Source of the DNA: Bacteroidota bacterium
Lineage (GTDB): Bacteria; Bacteroidota; Bacteroidia; Cytophagales; Thermoflexibacteraceae
Reading direction: 5' to 3'
DNA: 44,374 nucleotides
Assembly (NCBI GenBank): GCA_004292785.1
Contig: RDXG01000228.1
Span: forward strand, 1-44,374
Below the pieces are notes generated by a model that made no database searches, was not told the origin of the DNA, and saw only the letters and a program-made list of their open reading frames with translations. Within the stretch, counting starts at the first letter, position 1. Each line of letters opens with the position of its first letter. Shown here piece after piece: positions 43,033 through 44,374 of the stretch. Made by a program: the position numbers and the translations under genes.

Positions 43033-44220
43033 ATGAAATTTACCATCAAATTACTTATTTTTAGTATTTTTCTGCTTATTTTTTTGTTGGTTTTTCTGAT
43101 TAATTATCAACTTTACGATTCGCCAAAAGTTGATAATTCAAAAACAGGAAAATTGAATGAAGATGTACTTTTTCAACTTCACTTTTTGAAAACTCAAATG
43201 CAAGCAGGCACGGCAGAACAAATGCAAAATATATATCCTGAAGGCTTTTTCTTTTCTCATGTTTTATACGGATTGGCTTGCACAGATTTGTTAAAAAATG
43301 CTGATCTTACTCATTTTCAATATCTTACAAGAGAAATTGATTGGACTTTGGCACAACTCGAATCTGAAAAAGCAAAGGAAATTTTCCCAATTTATTTGCC
43401 TTTGGAATATGGAGCTTTTTATGTGGGTTGGAAAAATTATTTGTTAGGCAAAAAATTATCTTCTACAAACAAACCCGATTCTTTGGACATACAAAAATTT
43501 CAAAAAAATTGTGAAAAAATTTATGAAGCCTATCACAAAACAGATACTTTATTTTTGGAGTCTTATACAGGAGCAATTTGGCAGGCAGACAATGTGGTTT
43601 GCATGGCAAATTTGGCAATGGCAGATCGGCTTTTTGGTACAAAATATCAGGGTTTTATAAAATTTTGGGTAGAAAAAATGAAAAAACATCTCGATCCAAA
43701 AACAAATTTAATTCCTCATTCTGCGTTTTTGGAAAGTGGCAAAATGAACGAAGGAGCTAGAGGTTCTTCGCAAAGTTTGATGCTTAATTTTTTGCCTGAA
43801 ATAGATTCGGTTTTTGCAAAAAGCCAGTTTTTACAGTTCAAAAAGCTGTTTTTGGATTATCGTTTGGGTTTGCCCGCTGTTCGGGAATATCCCAAAAATT
43901 CGCAAGGCGAAGGTGATATTGATTCAGGGCTTATCATTTTTGACATGGGAAGTGCGGCTTCTATTGTTGGGATTCGTGCTTTTGCGCAAAACGGAGATTC
44001 GGACATGGCTTGGCAAATCAGAAATTGCGTGGAAGCCTTTGGTTTTCCTTTGATTTATGAAGAAAAAAAGTCTTATTTGTTTGGAATTTTGCCAATAGCA
44101 GACGTTTTTATTGCTTGGGCAAATGCTCATGAAACTTTTGTGAAACAAGAAAAACCTATTTTTTGGCAAATGATTTTTCATTTTTTGTCGTTTTTAGTAA
44201 TTTTTCCTATAAATTTCTGA
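43033..44220 (+). CDS. Membrane-anchored protein, helical toroid-like, uncharacterised
   Basis: This 395-residue protein has one N-terminal membrane helix (~6-26, LLIFSIFLLIFLLVFLINY) and then a soluble, mostly helical domain likely outside the cytosol. Conserved-looking blocks are 'YPEGFFFSHVLYGLA', 'LPLEYGAFYVGWKNYLLGK', 'FLESYTGAIWQADNVVCMANLAMADRLF', 'GARGSSQSLMLNFLPEID' and 'GEGDIDSGLIIFDMGSAASIVGIRAFA.NGD'. The repeated helix pairs with acidic and aromatic residues at their ends suggest an (alpha/alpha) barrel as in some glycan-active enzymes, but this is a guess from pattern. The C-terminus is hydrophobic (~375-395). Function is unknown. The next gene begins 13 bases after its stop, so they may be cotranscribed. 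Confidence 0.75.
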   Translation: MKFTIKLLIFSIFLLIFLLVFLINYQLYDSPKVDNSKTGKLNEDVLFQLHFLKTQMQAGTAEQMQNIYPEGFFFSHVLYGLACTDLLKNADLTHFQYLTREIDWTLAQLESEKAKEIFPIYLPLEYGAFYVGWKNYLLGKKLSSTNKPDSLDIQKFQKNCEKIYEAYHKTDTLFLESYTGAIWQADNVVCMANLAMADRLFGTKYQGFIKFWVEKMKKHLDPKTNLIPHSAFLESGKMNEGARGSSQSLMLNFLPEIDSVFAKSQFLQFKKLFLDYRLGLPAVREYPKNSQGEGDIDSGLIIFDMGSAASIVGIRAFAQNGDSDMAWQIRNCVEAFGFPLIYEEKKSYLFGILPIADVFIAWANAHETFVKQEKPIFWQMIFHFLSFLVIFPINF

Positions 44221-44232
44221 AAAAACAAAAGA

Positions 44233-44374
44233 ATGGCTGAAAAAAACATTGATCCAGAATCACGGGCAAAAGAGTTACATAGCCTAATAAAAAACAAAGT
44301 TGCCCGAAGTTTTGTTACGATTGCCGTTTTAACTACTGAAACAGAAACAGTAATCGTTGGAACAAATGAGAGGA
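44233..44374 (+). CDS. 5' part of an unknown gene, possibly a deaminase-toxin-like protein
   Basis: An ATG at 44233 opens a frame that runs off the window. It encodes MAEKNIDPESRAKELHSLIK and on with '..NKVARSFVTIAVLTTETETVIVGTNER'. The pattern 'R..ELH.......A....T.AV..T......V.....R' resembles the first part of YwqJ/BURPS-type deaminase domains found as toxin tips in polymorphic systems. Without the catalytic HAE and CxxC this is only a hint. No signal peptide is seen, and it follows the membrane-anchored protein by 13 bases. Confidence 0.5.
   Translation, partial: MAEKNIDPESRAKELHSLIKNKVARSFVTIAVLTTETETVIVGTNER

Overview
The window is about 44.4 kb of AT-rich chromosome from a member of the Bacteroidota, most likely a Cytophagales-type marine or freshwater bacterium. 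Evidence: giant secreted proteins ending in type IX secretion (T9SS) sorting domains, a PorT-like T9SS component, families largely confined to Bacteroidota (DUF2911, DUF3667), a signal-peptide/TPR/coiled-coil/SpoIIE phosphatase typical of Cytophagales, promoters of the TTTG-N20-TAnnTTTG kind, and starts with almost no Shine-Dalgarno sequence. No rRNA, tRNA or CRISPR array was seen.

Layout. 1-5.4 kb: end of an MsbA-type ABC exporter; a SUKH (SMI1/KNR4) gene; a tight operon of a DUF4240 protein, an unknown protein and a small membrane-anchored HNH-type protein; a LamG-like lipoprotein; an XRE regulator; a DUF2911 protein. 5.5-12.8 kb: a 1993-residue secreted subtilisin-like protease with a T9SS tail, overlapped by a DUF3667 zinc-ribbon membrane protein. 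12.8-15.4 kb: an accessory patch with a small gene split by a palindromic 63-bp TA-flanked element, an uncharacterised two-gene cassette, a second remnant of the same small-gene family, and a degenerate FAD-oxidoreductase-like lipoprotein. 15.7-20.2 kb: TPR-SpoIIE phosphatase, DAO-type oxidoreductase, lipoprotein. 20.2-26.3 kb: a broken alanine:cation symporter gene, an unusual LamG-glutaredoxin-CAP secreted fusion, a membrane protein, and a dicarboxylate/glutamate symporter. 26.4-30.5 kb: a defence/toxin island with split HipA (HipS-like and HipT-like) followed by an MmeI-type restriction-modification gene carrying a stop at codon 10. 30.7-41.7 kb: a 2450-residue surface protein built from six lamin-tail modules, then on the minus strand a DUF2256 microprotein gene, porT, terD, an ftsB/divIC-type gene and a frameshifted outer-membrane barrel gene. 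41.8-44.4 kb: an SDR dehydrogenase behind a 30-bp perfect hairpin, a hairpin-rich spacer with the second copy of the TA-flanked element, an unknown membrane-anchored protein, and the start of another gene.

How it fits together: two giant proteins carry C-terminal T9SS signals, and porT would help export them. The rest is a mix of housekeeping genes and accessory genes. Several genes are visibly decaying or frameshifted (DUF4240, agcS, the MmeI-type gene, the barrel protein, the small gene at 12.8 kb). Small palindromic elements are scattered between genes, and one appears to have inserted into a coding sequence, so these elements have probably been mobile. The best leads for something undescribed are the TA-flanked palindromic element, the two-gene cassette at 13.1-14.0 kb, the HipS/HipT plus MmeI island, and the secreted glutaredoxin-CAP fusion.
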